Assembly (NCBI RefSeq): GCF_000189635.1
Contig: NW_002476209.1
Coordinates: 248,001-312,000, forward strand
Length of the DNA: 64,000 nt
Direction: 5' to 3'
Origin: Tetrahymena thermophila SB210
Lineage: Eukaryota; Ciliophora; Oligohymenophorea; Hymenostomatida; Tetrahymenidae
In this document: piece by piece, positions 1-11,552 of the stretch
How the letters are laid out: each line of letters starts with the position of its first letter
How positions within the stretch are numbered: position 1 is the first letter of the stretch
Program-made: the position numbers and the translations under genes
The notes under the pieces: model-generated
The model's input: only the letters and a program-made list of their open reading frames with translations
The model's database searches: none
Told to the model about the DNA's origin: nothing

Positions 1-207
1 ATTTGTATTAATTAAAACTTAACTCTCAAAAAAAAAGTAAATTAAAAGGAGGTAAATTTGAATATTTATAAATGAATGTTAAATTTTTTTAGAATTTTAA
101 TTTAAAAAAATTTTTTTAACTTAATAAAAAATTGAATAAATGTAAAACATAAAATAAATTTGGTATATGTATAATCTATATTATATTATATAAATATTTT
201 TTTAATA

Positions 208-2037
208 TCAAGATTTATTATAAATGTAATGTTTATTTGTTGGGGTGCTATACCTTTAGAATATGTTACTCTTTTATTAATTTTAAAAAAGATTCTCAAT
301 TTCTAAATTTCTCAAATATTTATTTTAATTTAATTAATTGGTATCTAAAGAAACTCTTCTATTTTCTTAAATATTTGGCAAAAACGTAAAATTGGTTTCA
401 TTTGTGTTCATTCTTTCTCCCTTTTGCTATTACAGGCTAGAATGAGGATAGTGATTGCTTTTTCTTGATGCAGCATTACTTAAATCCTCAGTTAAACCTA
501 ATCTGTTTCTTATGATGTTATCGTGCTATTACGTATCTAGTCTTGTGATAGACTTTTTTCTGTATTTTCCATCAGAATAATATAATCCATTCTAATTGTT
601 TTTTTAGTTATGAAAAGCATTACTTTTATTAATTGTATTTTCGTCAACATCGAGCTTCCCATTTAAAAATTTTTCATAATCATGTTTTTCAAGTAGATAC
701 TTATACTATAGATTTGTTAATCTATTAGTATCATACTTATGATTGCTATTAGGTGTTTTTTCATTAGATAAATCTTTATGGTTTTTAGAGGACTTAGGTG
801 AGTATTTTAGCTTTTTTTCATATGAAGAAATAAGCTCATTCTCTTCAGGAGTAAGCAATTATGACCTGTCTATTTAATGTTTTTTATATTATTCTTTTAA
901 ATGAGAATTTTGTATTTCTTCCTCTAACTTTTTATCATTGTATGTTTAAAATGTATTAAATCTATCGTTTTGATTCTTAGTGGTACTATTTCTTCTTTTT
1001 TTGTATTATAAAAATTCTTCAGGCATATTATCTTATTACAATTCAACATGCTTTTTAAGATTCTTAGGAGGACTTTAATTATATAAATCATTACTGAGCC
1101 TTAAGGAATCTTCTCCATTAATTTATTACTTTAAATATATTTAATCTTCCATCTTTTTTGAGAAATACTACAAACCCATTTTTTCAAGCTGGATACTCTT
1201 CTCTAATTCAACAAGATCATTCAAATTTTATTCATTTTTAAGTTTACTATTTAGTATCTTTTCATATGCTTCATGCTGCTATATTTTGTATTGTAAAGCT
1301 TATCTATCTTAACTCCTATTTCTATCTGTGCCAAATCCAACTTGCTTTTAATTAGAAGGAGAAAGCTTTACTTATGTAGAATACCCCTTTTTATCATATT
1401 AGTCTTCATTCGTTTATTAAAAACTATCTTCTGTTTCAGATTTATGGTACCTTTTTTATGATTTATAACTATATATATCATCTCTCACTGAATCAAAGTC
1501 AAAGCATTTTTGTTAAATTCTCCTTAATTTATCATTATACTCACTTATTTTTCTAAGATTTTAATCTGCTTTTTCTTTATAATCTAAAACTCTTCTTTAA
1601 ACGCTTTCCTAGTAATTCCAATAATCCTCTAATTACTTTGGACTACTCATTGCTTCCCTTATTTCATTTTTATCATAAAATACTTTATTATTGTTATTTG
1701 AATTATTCTTTTAAGAAGCCGCATCCTGATTCCCAGGTGGTTATTTTTCACCTTATTTCCCTTTTAAAGATTACTTTCTTATGTTTTTTGAAGATGATCT
1801 TTAACCACTTTACGGAGATTATCTTCTACTACCTGATGGCTATGTTCCTATTTATCTTGACGGCTAACTTGGAGAGTGAGGTGGTGATCTACTTCCACCT
1901 TTACTCGAACTGACTTTTGATGGCGATTTAGGTGTTTTAGGTTATGAATTTATCCCACCATTTGCCTACTAAGTCTGAATTTAAACTTTTTTTTATGGAG
2001 TTGCTGTTCCTCTAGGTGATTAATTTCTTGAAGACAT
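208..2037 (-). CDS. Hypothetical low-complexity coiled-coil protein, 609 aa, single exon
   Basis: I do not recognise this protein. With TAA/TAG as Gln, one uninterrupted frame runs from an ATG at 2037 to a TGA at 208, exactly 610 codons. Residues 1 to about 120 are rich in Ser, Pro, Gln, Lys and Arg (SPSK, SRSPPHSPS), as in a disordered, phosphorylatable tail. A charged stretch near residues 125-180 looks able to form a coiled coil (LEDYWNYQESVQRRVLDYKE). The rest is polar and Asn/Gln/Lys-rich, with further short helical segments. No signal peptide, membrane segment or catalytic motif is visible. The start is the first ATG of the open frame, with AT-only sequence upstream. A cytoskeletal or scaffold role would be a guess. 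Confidence 0.8.
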
Positions 2038-3230
2038 AACTTACTTATTTATTGATTTTAGTGTAATTCACGAGTATTAATTAAATAATAAATGAATATA
2101 AATTTTATGACTTAAATTACAATTGAATTTACAAAAATTATAATTTTTTCCTTAAATTGAATGGATATTATAAAATATAAATAATCTAATTGTATCATAA
2201 AAGATAATTGAAGTTTAAAACTCATTATAGCCAACAATAAATTAGTACTTTTAATTCATATTTATTAAAATTTATTGATATTTAATCACTAAAATACTTA
2301 TCTAAAATTTCATAAAATTAACTAATGATTACCATTTATCATATTATCATAAAAATAAGAATATCTTCTATCAAATCTTTTTATAATACTTATTTATTTA
2401 AATATTAAATTTTTTGGTTTATTTATAATATTTTAGATAAATTTTGTTAAAAATTATTTTACCAAATCATATTTAATCTAAACTACAAAAAATACAAAAC
2501 TTCTTATTGATAAACTTATTCATATTATTTATATTTATTTAATTGTAATTTTTAAAATAAAACTGTATTTTTAATTTTGGAATTACTAATTCTCAAAAAA
2601 GCTAATTTAAAAAAGTACTAAAAATCTGAATGTTAATAAACTTATTCAGACCATTTAATTTTAATTGAATGATAGTATTTTATTTTAAATAATTTTTTGT
2701 TCAAAGTTGGTTGAATTATAAATATTATTAAGTTAATTTATAAATGCAATAATTCTTTTAGATTAAATAAAAAAATGAACAGGATATTATTTAGGTGTAA
2801 CATAAATTTAGTCTTTAAGTCTTACAAATTATTTTTTTTATATTTAATTTAAAGGTACTTAAAAAATATATGAATAATTCAATAAATTAAATACTTTAAA
2901 TATTATTTTGATAGCATTATAAATCGAATAAAGAAAATGTTAGGGTTTTTAATAATTAATTAGTATTTTACTGATTTAATTAGATTTTAAATTAGTTTAG
3001 CTTTTAATTAATAATGCTTTTTGAATATTTTTAATTCCACTTAAATTATTAGATTTTAGGATAGATATTAAAATATTTGATTTAAAATATACAAATAAAT
3101 AGAAATGAGAAAGACAGTTTACTAACTTTTTAATGCTAATATATTAATAGAAAATGAACATTTTGCTTGAGAATTAATAGTATATAAATTTTTTTTTAAA
3201 TAGGTAAAAGAAAAAGCTTACAACTAAACA
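2038..3230. other. AT-rich intergenic region
   Basis: Lies between the start of the 208-2037 gene and the stop of the PUF gene, both on the minus strand. No frame of coding character survives in the ciliate code on either strand. It presumably holds the promoter of the left gene and the 3' end of the PUF gene. I see no recognisable site. Confidence 0.6.
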
Positions 3231-6200
3231 TCAATTCAACATATTTTTACTCTTAGGACTTATCTATGATTTTTAGTTTGTGTAAAATGCTCCTTATTTT
3301 GGGTTGTTAGCAATACATTAATTTAAAATCTATTTAAACTAAAGCATCTAGAAATTGTCAACATCCACTAAATTTATCACTCTCTTTATAACAAATTTAC
3401 CAAATGAATCATTAAATAGTAATATCATGTTCTCCATAATCTTTTGAATGTATTTAGCTCTTTACTATTTTTATTTGTTTATTTAATAGGTTAATTTTAA
3501 TCTTTCTAAAATAAAAAAATATTATTATTACCTTTTTGCAAAACTGTAAAACCGATTCTACGATATTAGATGAAACCTAATTTTATGCTAGCATAATCAT
3601 GTTTTCAAAAACGTAATCGCATATGAATTCTGTTTCGTCATTCGGATATATCTGTGATAAAATATTTAATTAATTGAATTGATAATAATACAATTTTTTT
3701 TTTTACTTTAATAGCCTCCTAGAGAGCATAATTTCCATATTTATCTATAACAGTATTTCTTATATCTACTTTTAACAGCTATAAAATTTATTATTTTTTT
3801 TATATTGTATCTTTGAATCTATTCATTAAAGACTTTATCTGTTTATTTATTTATAATTCAATAAAATCAGTTTAGAAAAAATAAATTTTAGAAAACTATA
3901 AAAATTTACAATGCACACTCCTTGTTTATTTTTAACCACCTCTTTGAAATTTTTAATGACTGCATCGTATATACACAGGATATTGTTTAAAGTAAAGTTC
4001 TGAACGATTTTATTAATTACATGAGTAGCATTAGGATTCTTTAAAATTATAAAAAATTGCTTTATTAAAATTTTTATAAGAATGTATTTTTCATTACTAA
4101 AGTCATAGGGATAATGTACATTCCAACACACTAAATTACAAGGATTTATTCCCTTTCATTTTCTAGCTTTATCGTTTCTACCAAAGATTAAATAGCATGA
4201 GTTCCTTAGGGATCTTAAGAAATATCAGGGAACATGTCTTTTATCTATGTAAATTATTTATTCAAAATAGAAAATAAAATTTATAATGCTTTACTTCTTG
4301 TAGTATTATGCACTTTTGCTGCATAGTACAGACTTAAACTAAAGTTTTAGAAAAATAATTTCCATAGTGGTGCTTCATTAATTCAACTAATCTTCCTTTA
4401 ATTTCATCTATAACTGCTTATATTTCATAATAAGCATTATTTTCAGCTGACTTTTTGATGAGCATTTAGATTGCCATAGACCATTCCTTATTTTTTTGAA
4501 CTTTATTTGCTATTTAGCCTTTGATTTGTGAGTATGTTAATTATTCATGAGGTGGTGTAGTGCACCCAGTTGTCGATGGACTCATGTCTCTTTAAGGGCT
4601 AAACGTAGGAGAATTACCTACAATTTCATAAATTATAAATTTTGTAATATTTATTAGTTTTATGTAAATTACTTCCATGTGAAAGAGGAGGAGTATAAGG
4701 TTAGTTACTAACATTCAATTTAGGAAATATTTCTTGAATTGTCTTTCTTACTTTTTCAATACTTTAAAATTAACTTATTGTTAAATGTTATAAATGCAAA
4801 TTCATTATTTACGCTGGATCAATGAAATCGAGCTCAATTGAAAATATCTCAAAACATTTGTTTCCTGTACCCTACTAAAACCATTATTATGGAATTTAGT
4901 AATTATTTTTATTTGAATTAATTTTGTTGATATTTTTTTCCAAAACTATTCCGCACACCTTTAATTCTCCTACTTCATCTTTTCTCTAAATAAGTAAATT
5001 ATTAATTAATTAAAACTATTACTCAATATTATTTTTTGTATATTTTACCCCTTTTAATTCTAATTCTGTGCCATCTTCAAACTAAGAAAGATTTATAACC
5101 ATATCAATTACAAAGTGTTTTCTCTATTATATTTTTAAATCCCATTTACTTTTTTTGAATTCATATTTTAATAATAAATACATCTTCAAGGTTAATGACC
5201 GTCGATCTTAAACTAAATATATGTATAGGAACGATGTATTATTAAGGTTAATATAACTGACCTGAATTTAAGTTAAGCTTTATATAGTCATTATTCATCT
5301 TTATTTTAAAAAAGTAAATACTCAGATTAACTCATTTATATTAAAAATAATTTTAATTTATAATTCTTATTCTTCTTAAAATAAAGTATTTGTTTGTAAA
5401 TGATATTTGTTTAAATGTAATTACAGAATGAGGGCTCTGATAAAGATCAGAAATTTATTGAATACTAAATATTGTTGCATTTGATATCGGATGTTATATT
5501 TCAACCATAATTAGATGAGACTAATGCAATTTTGGTCTTCCAACTTAAGAATAGCTACTTGAAAAAAGCCGTCCTTCATTCTACTAAAAGGTATACATAG
5601 TGTTGACAAACTCATATTAGTTCTTTAATCTAATGATTCCTTCGTCACATTACTTATGAATTGCAAATTTTTTTTCTTTTAATTTGTGAAATTCTACAAT
5701 CTTATAAGGAATCTCATTCACCACTTTTTAAATTATTATTTGTATGAATATAAATAAAAGGAAAAGGTTGTGCTTCAGATGTATTTCGCTTCTTCGCTCA
5801 TTAAACTAAAATATTAGTTATAAAAATATTACATTTGAGGCAATAAGGGCAGATTTATAAAGGCAATGTTTGTAATGTCTCGCTACATGTCTTATAGATC
5901 GATTCAGATTCATTTTCTTCTTCATCAACTTTTTTTGATTGTATAAAAAATATTCTCTCTTTTTTATTTGAACAATTGATCTAATTTACATCCTGATAGG
6001 ACAAAATCATTTTAATTAGTAGATATACTTCCTAAATTATCATCATCGCCTTTAACATATTTATAAAAATTTTTCTGAATTGTTATTTCCAGTAAATAAT
6101 TAAATAAATAAAAACAAGATTCTTCTAAATTTAAAAGAGCTCAACATAACCAATTATTTAAATAAATTTATTTATTTTTATTTACTCGAGAATATCTTTT

Positions 6201-6513
6201 TTACATCAGCTGGCACGTTTGCTTTGAAATCATCTTAAATAAAAAGACCATTTCCAAATGCGTTTTTAGAACTTGATGTACCTACTTTATAATTAACTAA
6301 TTTAATGCGTCTATACGCTGCTCCTTTCAATTCGAAAGTTAATTATGAAATAAAATCCTAATAATAGAGTAAATGCAATTGAGTTTATACCTTAAAACCT
6401 TTTTCTAAATAAAAAATGATTTAACAAATTGATCTTGCTTGTTTGTAGGACTGAAAAAGTTTTTGAATGCAAATTAATAAAAGTGATAATAAAAATAAAT
6501 ACTGATTATCCAT
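3231..6513 (-). CDS. PUF/Pumilio-family RNA-binding protein, about 14 introns
   Basis: The C-terminal half carries consecutive Pumilio repeats, which bind single-stranded RNA one base per repeat, usually in mRNA 3' UTRs. Seven repeat cores are readable in order: MKHHYGNYFSKTLV, QDPQGTHAIQSLV, KNPNATHVINKIV, NKQGVCIV, DKYGNYALQEAI, QNQVSSNIVESVL and NDSFGKFVIKRVI. An eighth may be diverged. The repeats lie between about 4400 and 3290. Upstream is a Ser/Thr/Pro-rich linker (SPTFSPQRDMSPSTTG) and a long N-terminal region, spread over many short exons, with a CPYC pair. Frames join through short GTA...AG introns, and the last exon ends in a TGA at 3231. The ATG at 6513 is tentative, because the first two exons are short. 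The family call is firm; the N-terminal exon structure is approximate and could contain a separate small gene. Confidence 0.8.
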
Positions 6514-8971
6514 TTGAGGTAGAGAAGAATTATATCTAATTAAGAACTACTTTAATATGAGTATACAAGTATAGCTAAGCTTATGATAATATATAATGGT
6601 CTAATCTAGTAAGTAAGTAATATGTATGTTTAAAATTAACAATCTGTGAGCTTTATTTAGCAAAATGCTTTCTTTTAAATACAAAAACGATATGAATGTA
6701 TCTTTGCTTTGACAATTTGCTTATTTTTAATTAAAATCAATTAATTTGCAAATATTCTTCCTACTTTGTTTATTTATTTACAATGTTTTAAGTATATGGT
6801 TATGTAAATATTACTAGTTAAAGTTATTTAAAATAAACTATTCATAGATTATTTGATTGATTAATTATTCATTAAATTATTTATTTATTCAATTTAAGAT
6901 TTCACTTTTTAGTAATATTTTCAAGTATTATTTTTTACGAAATTTCATTAATATCCAATGCATCAATTAGTAATCAATAATTCAATAGTAATTATTAAAA
7001 TTATTTATAAATTTCTTAAAAAAATTTAAAATATTTAATTTAGATATTTTTAAAATACATATAAAATTGTTTTGTTAATGTAAAAAGGACAATTGATGTT
7101 AATAAAAGAATTATTTATTAAAATTAATAAAAGAAATATCTTATTGGATTGAAGTGTTTTTTTCTTTCTTTTTTCTACTTGTTAAAGTTTAAGATATTTT
7201 ATAATATAAATTTTGTTTTTATATAAGATTTAATTTCCTCTTTTCTACTTTAGCTTAAGTGTTTAACTTATATAAAGATTTAATTGTAATTATTTTTACT
7301 CTAAGCTATAATTCACTTCATTTCATTAATCTTTTAAGTAATAAATCATTACAGGCAATAACAAAAAAAAATATATTAATTACTCAGTAATAAGTGGTCT
7401 AAATACATATGTTTTATAGAGGTATCTAGATTTAAAGCATAGTTCTATCCTTTTTCAAATTTAATCTTTCTATATTCTCAAATTAAATATTTTAATTGAT
7501 ATCTTTAACTTTAATTAAAAATAAGGTTTTATTCTGGAATTCATTAATTATTTATGATTTTAATTTTATATCAAATGATAATTTTTTATTATTTTTCAAA
7601 TTTTTATCAACTAAAAGTTTAAAAGTAAAATCTATATATATCTTTTATCTATTACTTCATATATTATTATAAACTATTCTAAAATAAAATAATATTTTAA
7701 ACACATCTTTTTTGATTTTATTTTTTTAATTATTTAATCAAAGTAAAAAATTTTAATTATTCTAGTAAATTAAAAGCTTTTAGATATATTTAATGTAATA
7801 ATTATATTACTAAAAGGTTTATTATTAATTTTATATTAAAGAAAAAAAGTATAACAAAAAAATTTTTGAAATACCATTTTAGATGTTTTAAAAATCTATT
7901 TTTCTAAAAAAAATTGATATTCATAGTTTATTTTATTAGGACTGAAATTTGAGATACTTTGAATTTAATATAATACGATTAACGAAAATAGCTTAATTAT
8001 ACTATTATATTTACATTTTTAAGAAATATTTATGATTGTAATTTTACTGATAAATGAGTTATATCTAATTTATATTGAAGTAGAAAAATAAAACAGAAAA
8101 ATTATTTGATATACCACTTTAGATATTTTAAGATATCATACATCATTTTAAAAGGAAATGATATTCTTTAGTTTGTATTATTAAAGTTTTAAATACTTGA
8201 TATGTAATCTAATACTATTAACTTATTTTTATATTTAATATTTTATTTAGAAATCAATGAGAAAGACATCATTAAGTTTTTATTTGTTATTTTTTTCTAT
8301 TTTTAGGAGTGAAAATACAATTTAACATTAGCATTGTTTAAAAATTTAACTATAATTTTTATTTCTTTCAAAAATAAGAAAAAATTATTTAGATTTGTGA
8401 TTTAAAATTTCTTTAACATAAAACAAAAGAGTAAATTTATAAAGTTTTTTAGCTATTTGAATCAACAAGAAATTGATAGAATTAAAGAGTTATCATTTTA
8501 TGAAGCTTTCGTCTAAAAATAAATATAAAAACTATTTCTTACAAGTTATTTTTTTATTTTTTGATACAATTAATTAGAAAATATTCAAAGATTAATAATC
8601 ATAGTAAAAGCTTACAGAAACAAACATTAAAAATTTGTAAAATTTCAATTAATCCTTAAATACCATCCTTTCTTTAAAAATGACTTTTAAATCCAGTAAA
8701 TTAAGAAATATTAATTTAATATTAAAATCACTATTTTGAATAATCCTAATTTCTGTTAAAAAAATTGTTTAAATATCTTGATTAAGTAAATTATTAAGAA
8801 AATCAATCAAATTTAGTATATTTAATTTGTTATGATAATAATAATAAAACAAAATTTATATTAAATTGAATGACTTCAAATAAATCACCAATTAAAATTA
8901 TAGAGAATCTCTAAAACTAAACTAGCTATACTTAGCTTACAAAAAAATAAGATATAAGCTGCAATAGTGCT
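6514..8971. other. Long divergent intergenic region
   Basis: Separates two divergent genes, the PUF gene (-) and the Gln/Asn-rich gene (+), so it should hold both promoters. It is almost entirely A and T with no coding frame. The only structure I can point to is the diverged direct repeat at about 7785-8224. Confidence 0.6.
7785..8224. repeat. Two diverged direct copies of a roughly 200-bp intergenic sequence
   Basis: A segment at about 7785-7992 recurs at about 8025-8224. Matching landmarks occur in the same order: GAAATACCATTTTAGATG against GATATACCACTTTAGATA, then TGATATTCATAGTTTATT against TGATATTCTTTAGTTTGT, then TAATACGATTAACG against TAATACTATTAACT. The copies differ by many substitutions and small indels, so the duplication is old. 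It has no coding content. Confidence 0.5.
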
Positions 8972-11392
8972 ATGAACAACTCAAGCTTTAACGAGCTAAC
9001 AACTTACTATTAGTCACCTCTTTTGCAAACTTTAGCAAACGTGCATTAAAGATCTAAATCCAATGTACTTACTTATAGGAATAATAGCAATAACTTTTGG
9101 TAAGAATCATCTCATTCAAATCTCAAGTAGAACGGGAGTATAAAAATAGCATCACAGGTCATTCCATAACAATCAGAATTTCCTATACAGACTTTTCAAA
9201 ATAAAGAAATTTTTTCTACTCCAATTTAGAAGCAGAACATAGAAAACTAACTTATACCAAGAGTTTTAGAAAGTGAATTCAACTCTTTTAAAAAATCTCA
9301 AAGCCTGTCTTCATAATAAAAGTATAATACACCTTGCCAAGATAATTAAAACTCAAGTTTAGCATAAAATTACTTTTCCTAAAATCCTAAATAGGCAAAT
9401 TAAGATTCAGGTAATCAGAGTAGTTTCCGCAATAAATCCTTTCATCAGGAGCAGCAATCATGTTTTAATTAAAACATATTACAAAACAATATTTAACTAT
9501 AAAATTAGGTTTAAAGTATTAAAAACTTCTACCCTTAAAATTAAGATTAATTTTTAAATTAATTAGCAAGTAATTATCAAAAAGAAAATAATAATTCTAC
9601 TGGATTTAGGACAAGCAATCTTTAATCGGATAGGATGAATGAATATATACAAAAGCTTAACTTTGTTAGTAATTAGCAAATTGGCAAAATTTGTAATATG
9701 AAGATGTTCGCTTAAAGCAATATAGAAAATATTCCATAAAGTATACTTTCACAAAGATCATAATCCCATCAATAATCTGTATAAAACTAATCTTAAATTT
9801 AGAATAATTTATAGTAACTAAACCAAGCAATACTTTTTTAACCTATTAACTCAAGCTCATCAACACGCTTCTAATAAAACACCATCAATAAGAATGATCA
9901 ACCACTCAAAGAAAAAAAACTAAATGGAAATATAGGTAGCATTTTGTAAATAGTTGATAATTCTGCAAATTTTGAGGGTAAAGAGTATCAAAAAAGTAGA
10001 CAAATTTAACAATAATAAATTGATTTAAATAAATATTAACACTAAAATATATCTCTATTAAACTAAACAAATAGTTAGCATACTAGCAATTTTAATTAAT
10101 TAAACTAAACTAACCTAATTAGCAAAACAAATTCTAATTCTAACAAAAATTTTACTCACAATAACTTATAAAAATCTTCATCATAAAATTCTTTAACCTA
10201 GAACATAAAAAAAAATGAAAACTCGCTAAATTAATAGCAATCAGTTAAATGTTTGAAATCTCCTACTAAAGACATTCTCCATAAAATATTTTATTAAAAT
10301 GGAAGAACCTTTGATGATTTAAAAAGTGAAAATGAAGGTTAAGCTTTTAATTAAAATAATTAACAAAATAAGGAAACTAAATTGGAGATTTCTCAAATAA
10401 ATTAAGATTAGACAGAATAATAGAGATAATTTTACAATTCTGTTCCTATTAAGTCTTCTAATAAATAATCAATCAATTTAATTGACGAAAATAATTTCCG
10501 CTAGAGCTTAATAGCCATTAATGGAAGTGAAGAAATAAATCATACTCTAGAAGAAGATATCCAAAATAGCAAATATATTAAGAGTGAATAAAAGAAAACT
10601 AAAAATTACAGCTAAATTAACCAATAAAGAATGAAAAATATGAATTAAAACTAATAAGAAAGCAGTGAATCAATAAAAATTGTTTTCGAATCTATTGAAA
10701 GTATAAATAAGCCACATGAATTTAGCTAAGATTAGCTTCCTCAAGATTTTTCTACTAAAAATTTAAATTTTTAATCTTAAAATTAGTTTTAAAAAGTATC
10801 ATTAGAATAATAATGTTAATTACCACTATAGGATAAAACTAATGTAACAAATCATACACAATACAAAAAATAATTGCTGTAAAATATTGTTAAAGGACTT
10901 GAAAGAGATTCTTCTTTTGAGAAAATATGTAAAAAAAATTATGAAACCATAAAATCAGGTGAAAAGAGTAAAGTCAGTAAAGAAAACTTAAACAATACTT
11001 TACATTCCCCAAAAAATTAAGAAAATAATAATAATAATAACTAGCATAATTTTGTTTAAAATTAAAATGACAATAATTCAATAAATTATTTTTAAAATGA
11101 TATTTAATAATAAAATAACTAGTTTAGCAACAACCAAAAAATTATCTAACAAAACGAAATAACAAATTTATATCAAATAATTGATGATTTGAAGAGAAAA
11201 AATGCTATTTTAATTTAAAACTCTTAAGTTTAAAATTATATTAGACTTTAGTCTTAAATGATGAAGTAAGAAGGGCAGACGAAGTTGTTGCAAAAAGAGT
11301 TAAAAATATAGAAACAACTAAATAAAAATTTAGAAGAATAACTTGAAAAATATTTAAATCATATTAATTTTAATTCAGTTAGAAATTAGTGA
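8972..11392 (+). CDS. Gln/Asn-rich prion-like protein, 806 aa, intronless
   Basis: A single frame of exactly 807 codons from the ATG at 8972 to a TGA at 11390-11392, in which TAA and TAG are frequent glutamines. The composition is dominated by Asn, Gln, Ser and Lys. Long stretches lack hydrophobic cores, and there are runs of Asn near residues 685-692. Only the last 100 or so residues look structured, as a coiled coil (LYQIIDDLKRKNAILIQNS, then KSELKIQKQLNKNLEEQLEK-like heptads). I recognise no domain. Such composition is common in Tetrahymena and in proteins that form condensates, but function here is unknown. The gene converges on the RCC1 gene, with only 160 bp between the stops. Confidence 0.85.
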
Positions 11393-11552
11393 AATAGTTA
11401 ACAATAAATACTACTAGTTAGTTTGTTAGTTAGTTAATTAGTTAATAATTTTTATTTTTTATTTATTAATTGTACATAATTAAATTAAATCCATTTTAAA
11501 ATAGTTGATAATCAATTTATCTATTCATCAGTTTATATATTGTTCATTATAT

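Noticed and set aside
1638-1913. Plus-strand open stretch of 91 codons
   Set aside because: It lies antisense to the 208-2037 gene, whose frame is continuous for 609 codons. The plus-strand reading is rich in Phe, Ile and Leu, as expected of antisense AT-rich sequence.
5790-5930. MYST-acetyltransferase-like zinc region (CPYCLK followed by a His-rich stretch)
   Set aside because: The downstream acetyl-CoA-binding motif is absent and the reading frame leads on toward the PUF repeats. The resemblance is limited to a Cys pair.
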